DNA from: Eutrophocola salsuginis
GTDB lineage: Bacteria > Pseudomonadota > Gammaproteobacteria > Pseudomonadales > Pseudohongiellaceae
Direction: 5' to 3'
Length of the DNA stretch: 64,000 nucleotides
Assembly (NCBI GenBank): GCA_038147195.1
Contig: JAYQTB010000004.1
Coordinates: 1,736,001-1,800,000, forward strand
In this document: positions 50,198-59,619 of the stretch, piece after piece
Numbering within the stretch: the stretch's first letter is position 1
How the letters are laid out: each line of letters begins with the position of its first letter
Notes under the pieces: generated by a model
Told to the model about the DNA's origin: nothing
Database searches by the model: none
The model's input: the letters and a program-made list of their open reading frames with translations, nothing else
Translations under genes and position numbers: made by a program

Positions 50198-50987
50198 GCG
50201 GACACAGCACAGGGCGCGCAAACGCTTTGGCCAGAATTTCCTGGTGGACGTTAGTATCATTGAGCGAATAGTCAATGCCGTTAATGTCAGGGATACCGAT
50301 GCCGTAATCGAAATTGGACCGGGCCAGGGCGCTCTCACCGACCACCTGGCTGACCATTGCGCTCACCTGGATGTGATCGAGATCGATCGAGATCTTGCTG
50401 CCGAATTCCGGTGGCGTTATAACAACAGGGACAATTTCAAGCTGCACAATCAGGATGTTCTGAAATTTGATTTTCACAGCCTTCCGCCAGTGTCAGGCGG
50501 CTATCGCCTGATCGGCAACCTACCCTACAACATTTCCACTCCTCTGCTGTTCCACCTGTTCGAAAGCCGGGAACTGTTCAGGGACATGCTGTTCATGCTG
50601 CAACTGGAAGTGGTGGATCGCATGACAGCGGAACCGGGCGGAAAGAACTATGGTCGTCTTGGCATCATGACGCAGTATTACTCCAGGGTGGAGAAGCTAT
50701 TTCGGGTGCCATCAATTGCATTTTCTCCGCAACCGAAAGTGGAATCGGCCATCGTGCGTCTGGTGCCGTACATTGAATTACCCTGTCCTGCACGGGATAC
50801 CGCCATGCTGGAAAAGGTTGTACGAACGGCATTTTCCCAACGCCGCAAAACCGTGCAGAACTCCCTCAATACTCTTACAGACAAGGACATGCTGTCGTCG
50901 CTCGGCATTGATGGCAGCCGCCGTCCCGAGACGCTTACCCTCGAGGAATATGTTAATATTAGCGACTTGCTGGTAAAAGCCCGCTAG
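50190..50987 (+). CDS. rsmA: 16S rRNA (adenine1518/1519-N6)-dimethyltransferase
   Basis: A 265-residue KsgA. The ATG at 50190 overlaps the pdxA end by 8 bases and begins MPERTQHRARKRFGQNFLVD, the family N-terminus. VIEIGPGQGALTDHLADHCA binds SAM, RLIGNLPYNISTPLLFHLFE contains the NLPY catalytic motif and AFSQRRKTVQNSLNTL the C-terminal motif. It dimethylates two adenines in the 16S 3' hairpin during 30S maturation. Confidence 0.95.
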   Translation: MPERTQHRARKRFGQNFLVDVSIIERIVNAVNVRDTDAVIEIGPGQGALTDHLADHCAHLDVIEIDRDLAAEFRWRYNNRDNFKLHNQDVLKFDFHSLPPVSGGYRLIGNLPYNISTPLLFHLFESRELFRDMLFMLQLEVVDRMTAEPGGKNYGRLGIMTQYYSRVEKLFRVPSIAFSPQPKVESAIVRLVPYIELPCPARDTAMLEKVVRTAFSQRRKTVQNSLNTLTDKDMLSSLGIDGSRRPETLTLEEYVNISDLLVKAR

Positions 50988-51049
50988 GCTGCCGGCAGGG
51001 ACTTCCAACAATTCCCACCGACAATTTCACCCGGCGGAATGGAGCCTTA

Positions 51050-51439
51050 GTGAGCAGTACATCCGATAACGATTGCGGCATCGAAATCAACACCAGGACC
51101 AAGTACCTGGAGATGAGGTCCGATCCGGCTAATAGCTCTTATGCCTTTACCTATACCATTTCAATCCGCAACCACCGCGAAGAACCAGTGAGGCTGCTCA
51201 GCCGTCACTGGATCATCACTGACCAGAATAACAAGATCGAAGAAGTAACCGGCAAGGGCGTGGTGGGACAGCAACCCGTCATACAACCCGGCGAATATTT
51301 CGAGTATTCCAGCGGCACGCTGATTGGCACGGAAATCGGCGACATGCGAGGCTCCTACACGATGGAAACCGCCGATGGCGAGCAATTTGAAGCACCTATC
51401 CCTTTGTTTGTTCTTGCCATCCCCAGCATGATCCACTAG
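51050..51439 (+). CDS. apaG: ApaG protein
   Basis: A 129-residue ApaG/DUF525 protein starting at GTG with TGGAGCC upstream. YTISIRNHREEPVRLLSRHW, GKGVVGQQPVIQPGEYFEYS and GSYTMETADGEQFEAPIP cover the immunoglobulin-like fold. ApaG is linked to Ap4A metabolism and divalent-metal resistance by its constant neighbourhood, but its activity is not settled. It sits between ksgA and apaH as in most gammaproteobacteria. Confidence 0.94.
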   Translation: MSSTSDNDCGIEINTRTKYLEMRSDPANSSYAFTYTISIRNHREEPVRLLSRHWIITDQNNKIEEVTGKGVVGQQPVIQPGEYFEYSSGTLIGTEIGDMRGSYTMETADGEQFEAPIPLFVLAIPSMIH

Positions 51440-51479
51440 CTGTTTTACGCATAGACGATAAACGGAACAAGTAGTAGTT

Positions 51480-52304
51480 ATGGCGACATACGCAGTTGGC
51501 GACATACAAGGTTGCTATGATCAGCTCATGCGTTTGCTGGACAAGGTGAATTTCGACCCTACCCGCGATCGCCTCTGGAGCGTTGGCGACATCATCAACC
51601 GCGGTCCAAAGTCCATGGAAACCCTGCGCGTCCTCAAGGCACTGGGCAGCGCCTTCACAATGGTACTCGGCAACCACGACCTGCATTTCGTCGCCATGGC
51701 CACCGGGGCACAGAAGCACGGCAAGAAAGACACCCTGCGTGCCATCCTCGACGATCCCGACTGCCTGGGCTTCTGTGACTGGCTCAAGCGCCAGCCCATG
51801 ATTCATTATGAAAAACTGGAAACTAAGAATGGCGAGGAAACCTTCCTAATGGTGCATGCCGGCATCGCCCCAGGCTGGACTTTTAAACAGGCGCGCGGTT
51901 ACGCCGCCGAAGTCGAGGAAGTTCTGCAAAGTGAGAAATGCTCCAAATTCCTCAACAAGATGTATGGCGATGAACCGGATATCTGGCACGAGGGACTAAA
52001 AGGGATGGAGCGGTTGCGCGTGATCACCAACTACCTTACCCGCGTCCGTTTCTGCAACGGAGAAACCCAGCTCAATCTCGCCATCAAGACTGGCCCGAAA
52101 ACCGCCCCCCCGGGATTCAAGCCATGGTACGAATACCAGCAGCTGAAACCCAATCGGTATATCATTTTCGGACACTGGGCCACGCTGGAAGGCGAAACTA
52201 ACTGTCCCAATGTCTATGCGCTCGACACCGGGTGCGTGTGGGGGCGCACGCTCACCGTCTTGCGTCTTGAAGACAAGCAGCGCTACAGTGTGCCCTTCAA
52301 ATAA
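51480..52304 (+). CDS. apaH: Symmetrical bis(5'-nucleosyl)-tetraphosphatase
   Basis: A 274-residue metallophosphatase. ATYAVGDIQGCYDQLMRLLD, WSVGDIINRGPKSMETL and MVLGNHDLHFVAMA are the dinuclear metal-site motifs, and IIFGHWATLEG a later His motif. It splits Ap4A into two ADP and in E. coli also decaps Np4-capped RNA. cca begins 22 bases downstream. Confidence 0.95.
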   Translation: MATYAVGDIQGCYDQLMRLLDKVNFDPTRDRLWSVGDIINRGPKSMETLRVLKALGSAFTMVLGNHDLHFVAMATGAQKHGKKDTLRAILDDPDCLGFCDWLKRQPMIHYEKLETKNGEETFLMVHAGIAPGWTFKQARGYAAEVEEVLQSEKCSKFLNKMYGDEPDIWHEGLKGMERLRVITNYLTRVRFCNGETQLNLAIKTGPKTAPPGFKPWYEYQQLKPNRYIIFGHWATLEGETNCPNVYALDTGCVWGRTLTVLRLEDKQRYSVPFK

Positions 52305-52326
52305 TCCCGAAGAATTCAGCACGGTA

Positions 52327-53550
52327 ATGAAAACCTATCTCGTCGGCGGCGCCGTTCGCGACAAGTTGCTCGGCATTCCGATCAAGGACCGGGACTGGGT
52401 TGTCGTAGGCGCCACGCCTGCCGATTTGCTCAGCCATGGTTACACGCAGGTCGGCAAGGATTTTCCCGTGTTCCTGCATCCGACAAGCAGGGAGGAATAC
52501 GCGCTGGCGCGCACAGAGCGCAAAACCGGCGCTGGTTACAAGGGTTTCACCGTACACGCCGACAAGAACGTTACGCTGGAGGAAGACCTACAACGGCGTG
52601 ACCTGACGATCAACGCCATCGCCGAGGACGAGGCCGGCAACATTGTCGATCCTTTCAATGGCCGTGGTGACCTGAAGAAGAAACTGCTGCGACACGTCTC
52701 ACCCGCATTCACCGAGGATCCACTGCGCGTGCTGCGGGTTGCCCGTTTCGCAGCACGCTTTCACCACCTGGGATTCACCGTCGCCGACGAAACCATAGCA
52801 CTCATGCAGAACATCGCTGCATCAGGTGAACTGTGGGACCTTGTCAGCGAACGTATCTGGACGGAGATCAGCAAGGCACTGGGAGAGAAATCCCCGCAGG
52901 TATTTTTCCAGGTGTTGCGCGACTCAAATACGCTGGGCGACATCCTACCGGAACTGGAAAATCTCTTCGGTATACCGCAGCCGAAGAAGTACCATCCCGA
53001 AATAGATACCGGTATCCATACACTGATGGTGCTCGAGCAAGCAGCACTGCTCACCGAAGATCCGGTGGTGCGCTTTGCGGCGCTGATGCATGATGTCGGC
53101 AAGGGCGAAGTTCCCCGGAAGCGCTGGCCCAACCTGCAGGGACATGAACAGTTGGGCGCCGACCTGATCAACAGGGCCTGCAAGCGCATCAAGGCTCCCA
53201 ACGATTATCGTGACCTGGCGCGACTGGCGAGCCTGTATCACACCAACTGCCATCGCACGAATGTAGAGCACCCTGCCGCTATCCTGGAAACACTTGAACA
53301 CTGCGATGCCTTTCGCAAGCCAGAACGTTTCGGGCAGTTGCTGCTTGCCTGCGAAGCTGACGCCCGCGGCCGGCTCGGCCTAGAAAAGAAACCCTATCAG
53401 CAGGCAGACATCCTGCGTCGGGCACTGGCCATCGCCAGCAGCGTGGATACCGCCGAAATTATTGCGGCCGGTTACGAGGATGCGGAGATCGGTATCCAGT
53501 TGCACGAACGGCGCCAGGCCATCCTGACCGTAAAACTTGGCAGTCTATGA
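52327..53550 (+). CDS. cca: Multifunctional CCA protein (tRNA nucleotidyltransferase)
   Basis: A 407-residue class II nucleotidyltransferase with a C-terminal HD domain. The ATG at 52327 gives MKTYLVGGAVRDKLLGIPIK; the longer upstream frame overlaps apaH and is rejected. KDRDWVVVGATPADLL carries the catalytic acidic residues, RRDLTINAIAEDEAGNIVDP and DPLRVLRVARFAARF follow, and AALMHDVGKGEVPRKRWPN is the HD phosphohydrolase motif. It adds or repairs the CCA end of tRNAs. It overlaps the next gene by ATGA. Confidence 0.94.
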   Translation: MKTYLVGGAVRDKLLGIPIKDRDWVVVGATPADLLSHGYTQVGKDFPVFLHPTSREEYALARTERKTGAGYKGFTVHADKNVTLEEDLQRRDLTINAIAEDEAGNIVDPFNGRGDLKKKLLRHVSPAFTEDPLRVLRVARFAARFHHLGFTVADETIALMQNIAASGELWDLVSERIWTEISKALGEKSPQVFFQVLRDSNTLGDILPELENLFGIPQPKKYHPEIDTGIHTLMVLEQAALLTEDPVVRFAALMHDVGKGEVPRKRWPNLQGHEQLGADLINRACKRIKAPNDYRDLARLASLYHTNCHRTNVEHPAAILETLEHCDAFRKPERFGQLLLACEADARGRLGLEKKPYQQADILRRALAIASSVDTAEIIAAGYEDAEIGIQLHERRQAILTVKLGSL

Positions 53551-54284
53551 GCCGCAAATCCGCATATCCTGTTGCACTGGTCACCGGCGCCGGCGTCCGG
53601 CTCGGAGCGGCATCTGCATCCCTGCTGCACGAAAGCGGATACAACGTGGTCATTCACTGCAATCGTTCACGCCAGGCCGCCGATACGCTGGCGGCGCAAC
53701 TGAATGCAGAACGTGAACATTCAGCCGTGGTTCTTCAGGCCAACCTTGGTGATGATGACCAGGTTCACGCTCTCGGCACAAATGCAATTGCCGCCTGGAA
53801 CCGTCTAGATGTGTTGGTCAACAATGCGTCGGCCTTTTACTCGACCCCGTTGGAAACAATCACCGCCGAACAGTGGCATGAACTCTTTGCTAGCAATGCC
53901 CGCGCCCCCCTGTTTCTAGCTGCCAGCGTGGCCCGGGCACTAAAGGAACGGCAGGGCTGCATCATTAACATGACGGATCTCTACGCGCGTCAGGGACTCA
54001 CTAACCACAGTATCTACACCATGGCCAAGTCTGCCCTAGAGGGCATGACTCATTCATTGGCACGGGAACTGGCGCCGGATGTGCGCGTCAACGCCATCGC
54101 ACCGGGCGCCATCCTCTGGCCGCCGGATGAGAACCAGGCCGAGGACAAGAAGGACGCCATCATCGAGAAAAGTTCGCTCAAGAGGATGGGCGATCCCCTG
54201 GATATTGCACACGCAGTGTTGTTCCTGGCCAGGGATTCGTCGTATATGACCGGCCAGGTACTGCACGTCGACGGCGGACGCTAG
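53547..54284 (+). CDS. Pteridine reductase-like SDR (FolM-type)
   Basis: A 245-residue short-chain dehydrogenase. The cofactor motif reads TGAGVRLGAA (TGx3RxG), as in NADPH-dependent pteridine reductases rather than the usual TGx3GxG. VLVNNASAFYSTPL, INMTDLYARQG and YTMAK (catalytic Tyr and Lys) complete the active site. It probably reduces dihydrobiopterin or dihydrofolate-type pterins. Overlap with cca (ATGA) and nearness to folK-folB support a folate/pterin role. Confidence 0.83.
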   Translation: MSRKSAYPVALVTGAGVRLGAASASLLHESGYNVVIHCNRSRQAADTLAAQLNAEREHSAVVLQANLGDDDQVHALGTNAIAAWNRLDVLVNNASAFYSTPLETITAEQWHELFASNARAPLFLAASVARALKERQGCIINMTDLYARQGLTNHSIYTMAKSALEGMTHSLARELAPDVRVNAIAPGAILWPPDENQAEDKKDAIIEKSSLKRMGDPLDIAHAVLFLARDSSYMTGQVLHVDGGR

Positions 54285-54711
54285 GCAAGCGTTTCCAAGC
54301 CAGGGTAAATCGCCTACATTCACTCCAACAAGCTTTCCTAAAGCCAGACCCGAACCGATTTGTGTCACATTTAACAGTCCGAGGTCTACCAGATGTTAGA
54401 CATTACGGAAATCACACAGTCCTTGTACAAGGACGAACTAAAGGGTGACAGCATCTGCCCATGAGCTTCGGGTTCGCCCCTGAACACCAGCTGGGCCACA
54501 AGTTGCTGGGTCTAGGTTGTGCCGCTCTTGGTCTAGTTGCCGATGAGATATCGTCCTCACGATAGGGGAAATCGTTAAGCCGAGCGAAGTCCCAGAATGC
54601 CCACTGCTGTTCCGCGTTTTGGAAGAGGAGTTCCTGCGCCATAAGCTCTGCCCTCGTGCTTTTTTATAAATTCTTGTTACCGCCGGAGTGTCGGGCAAAA
54701 TGCCATCACCA
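54285..54711. other. Intergenic stretch with a perfect palindrome and an unassigned short frame
   Basis: About 430 bases between convergent genes. A perfect 16-base palindrome gtccttgtacaaggac lies at 54419-54434. A 76-codon minus-strand frame (54412-54642) begins MAQELLFQNAEQQWAFWDFA with AGGG upstream but resembles no family I know; neighbouring frames also read as protein-like pieces, so a decayed gene is possible. A poly-T tract at 54660-54665 follows the plus-strand gene too far away to be an obvious terminator. Confidence 0.4.
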
Positions 54712-56901
54712 TCAATCGGGGATTACTAAGCCCTTGCGCACAAGCAGCGGCGTCACGTCCGGCGAACGGCCGCGGAAATTCTCGAACAGTTCCATTGCTT
54801 CCACACTGCCACCCTTTGACAGCAAGGTGTCGCGGAAATGCTGGCCGTTCTCCCTAAGCATGCCGCCATTTTCACGGAACCATTCCACGGTATCAGCATC
54901 GAGCACCTCGCTCCATATATAGGAGTAATAACCTGCTGAGTAGCCGCCCATGATGTGGGAGAAGTAGGTCAGGTGATAGCGTGGTGCGATTTCACTCATC
55001 AATGCCCCTGCATCAGCCAGCACCTGCGCCTCAAACGCCATCATGTCATCTGCTGACGGCACGTCTTCCGGGGCGAGCTGGTGCAGCGCCATATCGGCAA
55101 TGGCCGGCATCAGATATTCGGCGGTATCGAAACCTTCACTGAACACGTTGGCTTCCTCAATGCCTCTCAGCAATTCCTCGGGTATGGACCCACCGGTGCG
55201 GTAATGCACGGCATAATTGGCCAGGACTTCCGGCCAGGAATGCCACATCTCATTGACTTGCGAGGGGAACTCGACGAAGTCGCGAGGTACACTCGTGCCG
55301 GAAAACGCAGGATACGTGACATCGGAAAACAGACCATGCAGGGCGTGGCCAAATTCGTGGAACATGGTTTCCACTTCATCCAGTGTCATGAGAGTGGGTT
55401 CGCCCGGCGGTGGCTTGGGAATGTTCTGGTGGTTAGCAACCACTGCCCTGCGATTCAGCAAGTGCGACTGGGGCACGTAGGCATTCATCCAGGCTCCGCC
55501 TCGCTTGCTGGGCCTGGCATAGGGATCGGAAAGGAAAATGCCGAGCTGCGAACCGTCACTATCGAACACATTGAACACACGCACGTCTTCCTGGTACACG
55601 GGCAGGTCAAAACGCTCCTCGAAGGTAATACCGTAGATCTGGTTGGCGGCGAAGAACACGCCGTTCTGGAGTACGTTGTTGATCTCGAAGTAAGGCCGTA
55701 ACTGGGACTCATCGAAATTGTATCGGGCCATGCGAACTTTCTGGGCATAGAAAGGCCAATCCCAGGACGCCAGTTCAAAATCACCGCCTTCGGACGCAAT
55801 GATGGCCTGCATCTCTTCAGCTTCGCGCCTGACGTTGGCCATGACCGGCGCCGCCAAGTCGGCCAGGCGCTGGTTGACCGCAGAGACGGTCTGCGCAGTC
55901 TGATTATCAAGGATATACGCTGCATGGCTGTCATACCCCAGAAGGAGCGCCCTTTCACCGCGCAATTTGACCGTACGGCTGAGTATTTCCCGATTGTCGT
56001 ATTCGCCACCACGATGGCCGCGGGATTCCGAAATTGCCTGAATGCGCTGGCGTAATGCCCGGTTCTCCAGAGATTCCAGTGCGGGCTGGCTGGTGTAGTT
56101 GAGAAGCGGAATGACGTATTTGCCTGTCATGTCACGGGCAGTAGCTGCATCGGCTGCTGCTTGTACCTGCGCTTCGCTGAACCCGGCCAATTCCTCTCGG
56201 GTATCAACCACCACGGCCAGGGCATTCACTTCATCCAGGACATTCTGGCTGAACAGTGTGGAGAGTTCGGAAAGCTCCTGGTTGATCACTTTTAGGCGCT
56301 CCTTCTGCTCGACATCCAGCAAGGCCCCTGAGCGCACGAAATCCTTGTAGTTTTCCTCTACGAGGCGCAGCGCTTCAGCATCTAGGCCAAGGCTGTCTCT
56401 GCGCTGATAGAGATTGCTGACTCGGGCGAACAAGCCGGGATCGAGATTTATCTGGTCATAATGCGCAGCCAGCCTGGGAGATATTTCCACCTCGATGGCA
56501 TCGATGGCGTCATTGGTATGCGCCGACGACATGGCGTTGAAGACACGGGTGACCCGTGCCAGCAGCTGGCCGGCTCTCTCCTTTGCCACCAGTGTGTTCT
56601 CGAAGGTGGGCGCCTCTGCCTGGTTGACGATGGCGGCAATCTCCTCGAGGTGCTCGGCCATGCCGCGCTCAAAGGCCGGCAGGTAATGATCGGTGGTGAT
56701 CTGGTCAAACTGCGGATACTGCAACGGCAGAGAGCTTTCGGCAAAGAAGGGATTGGTGGCAACGTTGTCCGCTGAGGCAGTGGTGGTCATGATTGGGGCG
56801 TCTTCCTGCATGGCGGCCTCTTCGGTGTTCTTGGAACAAGCGGCAAGGCAGGCCAGTGTCATCAACATGGCTGTCAGTCGGGCATTCATCAAGGGTTTCA
56901 T
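54712..56901 (-). CDS. M3-family metallopeptidase lipoprotein (peptidyl-dipeptidase Dcp-like)
   Basis: A 729-residue zinc peptidase. MLMTLACLAACSKN is a lipoprotein signal with lipobox LAAC, so the enzyme is likely anchored in the envelope, unlike cytoplasmic Dcp and OpdA of E. coli. The catalytic motif MFHEFGHALHG places zinc-binding His at 515 and 519 and Glu at 516, with a downstream Glu in the EEANVFSEG region. FNAMSSAHTNDAIDAIEVEI and SRGHRGGEYDNREILSRTVK are typical of the Dcp branch. It would cleave dipeptides from short periplasmic peptides. It sits between the SDR and fol genes, apparently an insertion in the usual cca-folK neighbourhood. Confidence 0.9.
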   Translation of the reverse strand: MKPLMNARLTAMLMTLACLAACSKNTEEAAMQEDAPIMTTTASADNVATNPFFAESSLPLQYPQFDQITTDHYLPAFERGMAEHLEEIAAIVNQAEAPTFENTLVAKERAGQLLARVTRVFNAMSSAHTNDAIDAIEVEISPRLAAHYDQINLDPGLFARVSNLYQRRDSLGLDAEALRLVEENYKDFVRSGALLDVEQKERLKVINQELSELSTLFSQNVLDEVNALAVVVDTREELAGFSEAQVQAAADAATARDMTGKYVIPLLNYTSQPALESLENRALRQRIQAISESRGHRGGEYDNREILSRTVKLRGERALLLGYDSHAAYILDNQTAQTVSAVNQRLADLAAPVMANVRREAEEMQAIIASEGGDFELASWDWPFYAQKVRMARYNFDESQLRPYFEINNVLQNGVFFAANQIYGITFEERFDLPVYQEDVRVFNVFDSDGSQLGIFLSDPYARPSKRGGAWMNAYVPQSHLLNRRAVVANHQNIPKPPPGEPTLMTLDEVETMFHEFGHALHGLFSDVTYPAFSGTSVPRDFVEFPSQVNEMWHSWPEVLANYAVHYRTGGSIPEELLRGIEEANVFSEGFDTAEYLMPAIADMALHQLAPEDVPSADDMMAFEAQVLADAGALMSEIAPRYHLTYFSHIMGGYSAGYYSYIWSEVLDADTVEWFRENGGMLRENGQHFRDTLLSKGGSVEAMELFENFRGRSPDVTPLLVRKGLVIPD

Positions 56902-56997
56902 GGGTTACCTGGTACGTTGGAGTGCGGTGAGTTCGATTGGGCGGAGTTCGGGTTCGGGCAAATTAAGTTCCCACTATTCCCTATCGGGGTCAAGGAC

Positions 56998-57522
56998 CTA
57001 CTGATCATATGTCACGGGGCTTACGAGGGAGGTCAGGATATGATCCTCCCAGATCCCGTTAATGCAGAGATACCGCCGGGCGAAGCCTTCTTTTTCGAAG
57101 CCGAGCTTCTCCAGCAGGCGCGCCGAACGAGTGTTGGCGGGCATATAGTTGGCGCTGATCCGGTTCAGGCGCAGGTTGGTAAAGGCATACTCGATGACAT
57201 GCTTTACCAGTTCTGTCATGCAGCCTGTCCCTTCATGTTCCCGGTCCACAGAGTAGCCCACATAGCAGAAACAGGCCGGGTGATAAACGATATTGCTCAG
57301 TGAACAGGCGGCAACGGCCCGATCTCCGGCCAGGCCTACGAAATGAACGGCACGCCCCTCTTGATATTCCCGTTCCCTATCCTGAAGGCGCCGGGTCCAG
57401 GCCTCGACACTGTGATGATCCTTGCTCACGAGCGGGTGCCAGGGGGCGAAGCGATCGGCGTTGCGCAGGTAGTAATCCGACAGAGCCGCTGCATGCTGTA
57501 CTTTAGTCAGGACGATTTCCAC
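56998..57522 (-). CDS. GNAT-family N-acetyltransferase (RimJ/RimL-like)
   Basis: A 174-residue acetyltransferase. The reading frame is longer upstream but that part overlaps folK on the same strand; the GTG at 57522, nine bases past the folK stop, gives MEIVLTKVQHAAALSDYYLR, a natural domain start. Acetyl-CoA-binding and fold motifs are VGYSVDREHEGTGCMTELVK, NRISANYMPANTRSARLLEK and LGFEKEGFARRYLCINGIWE, the last typical of RimJ/RimL. The substrate may be a protein N-terminus or small amine. It is the last gene of the tsaD-folB-folK-GNAT run. Confidence 0.82.
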   Translation of the reverse strand: MEIVLTKVQHAAALSDYYLRNADRFAPWHPLVSKDHHSVEAWTRRLQDREREYQEGRAVHFVGLAGDRAVAACSLSNIVYHPACFCYVGYSVDREHEGTGCMTELVKHVIEYAFTNLRLNRISANYMPANTRSARLLEKLGFEKEGFARRYLCINGIWEDHILTSLVSPVTYDQ

Positions 57523-57530
57523 GGATGACG

Positions 57531-58046
57531 TTACTGGCGCGCAGAAATCTTGCGGCCATGCCAGGTGAAATCCACCGGCCAGAGTTTCTGCTTCTGCTTG
57601 TCGTAGGCTTCCCACAGGCCGGCATAACTCTGCTTCAGCACGGGATGCTTCTGGCGACCGCTGACCTGTGCCAGGGGCCAAAGGACAAAGGCATTATCGA
57701 TGATTTCAGGACGCGGCAGTGTAATGCCATCGAAAACACCCGCCTTGTTGGCATAAGTCAGAATATCGATATCCAGGGTCCTGCCGCTGAACTTTGGCTG
57801 CGAGCGGTCACGGCCCTGCTTGTCCTCGATGGTTTTCAGCAACGGGGAGAGTGCCGCCAGCTCGAGATCCGTATCGAAACCTACGACCATGTTGAGGAAA
57901 TTGTCGCCGTCGAAACCCACCGCCTCGCTTTCAAAGACCAAGGACAGGCTGAGGTCATTGAACTGCAGCAGGAGCGCGTCGAGGCAGCTAGTCAGGTTCA
58001 TGACCGGGTCAAGGTTGCTGCCAAGACTCAGGGTGACCCATGCCAC
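57531..58046 (-). CDS. folK: 2-amino-4-hydroxy-6-hydroxymethyldihydropteridine pyrophosphokinase
   Basis: A 171-residue HPPK starting at GTG, whose G overlaps the folB stop (TAGTG). WVTLSLGSNLDPVMNLTSCL binds the pterin, FLNMVVGFDTDLELAALSPL follows, DRSQPKFSGRTLDIDILTYA is the diagnostic segment with metal-binding Asp pair and RPEIIDNAFVLWPLAQV the end of the site. It transfers pyrophosphate from ATP to hydroxymethyldihydropterin in folate synthesis. Coupled translation with folB is likely. Confidence 0.92.
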   Translation of the reverse strand: MAWVTLSLGSNLDPVMNLTSCLDALLLQFNDLSLSLVFESEAVGFDGDNFLNMVVGFDTDLELAALSPLLKTIEDKQGRDRSQPKFSGRTLDIDILTYANKAGVFDGITLPRPEIIDNAFVLWPLAQVSGRQKHPVLKQSYAGLWEAYDKQKQKLWPVDFTWHGRKISARQ

Positions 58047-58417
58047 TAGTGGGGAACCTCATCCTTGAGGGAGCCGCGTTCGATAATCACTCCAACATCG
58101 CGAGATCCTGTCACGGCCCCGGGCTTGCCCAGTTCAAGGTACAGCCAGGGCACGTTGAATTCGTTCTGTACGATATCCGCGATTTTCGAGCCTAGCGCCT
58201 CGAGCAGTTGGAAGCTGCTCTCCTCCACGTAAGTCGTAAGCCGTTTCGCCACCGCCTTGTAATCGAGCGCATGTAAGATATCGTCACTCTCGGCGGCCTT
58301 GCTGAAATCGGATTTCATTTTCAGGTCGATAGTGACGGTTTGTCGTATTTCCCGTTCCCAGTCATAAACGCCAATGACGGTTTTGACCTCCAGGCCGCGT
58401 ATATAGACTAATTCCAT
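58046..58417 (-). CDS. folB: Dihydroneopterin aldolase
   Basis: A 123-residue FolB. MELVYIRGLEVKTVIGVYDW opens the family, ALDYKAVAKRLTTYVEESSF carries the conserved Glu, QLLEALGSKIADIVQNE follows, and LGKPGAVTGSRDVGVIIERG holds the catalytic Lys. It cleaves dihydroneopterin to hydroxymethyldihydropterin and glycolaldehyde, the step before FolK. The order tsaD-folB-folK on one strand differs from genomes where tsaD faces away. Confidence 0.93.
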   Translation of the reverse strand: MELVYIRGLEVKTVIGVYDWEREIRQTVTIDLKMKSDFSKAAESDDILHALDYKAVAKRLTTYVEESSFQLLEALGSKIADIVQNEFNVPWLYLELGKPGAVTGSRDVGVIIERGSLKDEVPH

Positions 58418-58462
58418 GCTTTGCTCTCTAAGTTCTTTAATGGTTTTATCAAGCTGGCAGTA

Positions 58463-59491
58463 TCAACCCATCATTGGTAATGTTTCCAGGTTCCAGCGCG
58501 GCCTCGCCACTATGGACAAGTCATCCTGTTGTCCTGAGAGCAAGCGCATGCAGCCGGCATAAGCGATCATGGCGCCGTTATCGGTGCAGTAGGCTAATCC
58601 GGGATAATGCAGTTCGCCGCCTTCGGCCACAGCCATGTCCGCCAGCTTTTCGCGCAGACGCTTGTTAGCACTGACACCGCCCGCAATGACCAGACGCTTC
58701 ATGCCTGTATGGTGGAAGGCCCGGCGGCATTTGATGACCATCGTATCCACCACGGCCTCCTGGAATGCCCAGGCGATATCCGCCCTGGTCTGTTCATCTA
58801 TAACGCCGTCAACGGTATGCTCGGCCACCGTGTTGAGAGTGAAGGTCTTGAGGCCACTGAAACTGAAATCCAGCCCGGGTCTGTTGGTCATGGGCCGCGG
58901 AAAATCAAAGCGGCCGGGCGTGCCCGATTCCGCCAGTTTCGCCACGTGGGGCCCGCCGGGATAAGGGAGACCAAGCATTTTTGCAATCTTGTCGAAGGCT
59001 TCACCGGCCGCGTCATCCCGGGATTCCCCGATCAGCTTGTAGCTGCCGATCTGCGGCACCTCGACCAGCTGCGTATGGCCGCCTGATACCAGCAAGGCTA
59101 CGAACGGGAACGCCGGCCCGTTGGGCTCGAGCAGGGGTGCCAGCAAGTGCCCCTCCATGTGATGCACACCCACGGTGGGAATGCCCAAGGTCATGCCCAG
59201 CGCACGCCCGACCGACGCACCGACCAGCAAGGCACCGGCCAGTCCGGGACCAGCGGTGTAGGCCAGGCCGTTCAGGTCACGCAGTGAGCATTCCGCCTTG
59301 TTGAGGACCTCGCGAATGAGCGGCAGGGTCTTACGGATGTGGTCGCGTGATGCCAGTTCGGGGACGACACCGCCGTATTGCTGATGTAACTTTACCTGGC
59401 TATACAGGGAATCCGCGAGCAGGCCTTGCTCGCTGTCGTAAATCGCAACGCCGGTTTCATCACAGGATGTTTCGATACCGAGAACAATCAT
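58463..59491 (-). CDS. tsaD: tRNA threonylcarbamoyladenosine transferase subunit TsaD
   Basis: A 342-residue ASKHA-fold protein. MIVLGIETSCDETGVAIYDS opens the family, GVHHMEGHLLAPLL carries the metal-binding His pair, FVALLVSGGHTQLVEV and GEAFDKIAKMLGLPYPGGP form the nucleotide site, and YCTDNGAMIAYAG holds the third metal ligand. With TsaB and TsaE it makes t6A37 in ANN-decoding tRNAs. rpsU, often divergent from tsaD in gammaproteobacteria, is not here; an MDR oxidoreductase takes that place. Confidence 0.95.
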   Translation of the reverse strand: MIVLGIETSCDETGVAIYDSEQGLLADSLYSQVKLHQQYGGVVPELASRDHIRKTLPLIREVLNKAECSLRDLNGLAYTAGPGLAGALLVGASVGRALGMTLGIPTVGVHHMEGHLLAPLLEPNGPAFPFVALLVSGGHTQLVEVPQIGSYKLIGESRDDAAGEAFDKIAKMLGLPYPGGPHVAKLAESGTPGRFDFPRPMTNRPGLDFSFSGLKTFTLNTVAEHTVDGVIDEQTRADIAWAFQEAVVDTMVIKCRRAFHHTGMKRLVIAGGVSANKRLREKLADMAVAEGGELHYPGLAYCTDNGAMIAYAGCMRLLSGQQDDLSIVARPRWNLETLPMMG

Positions 59492-59619
59492 ATTTCTGCC
59501 AATTTTCGCGGAAGCGAATCATACCACAGGCATCCCGCAGGGTTGGTCCGCTTTAGCACCCAAACCGTGAAACAGCGTGTTATCATTTTCGGAAACAAAA
59601 CTGAAGGGCTGAACACACC

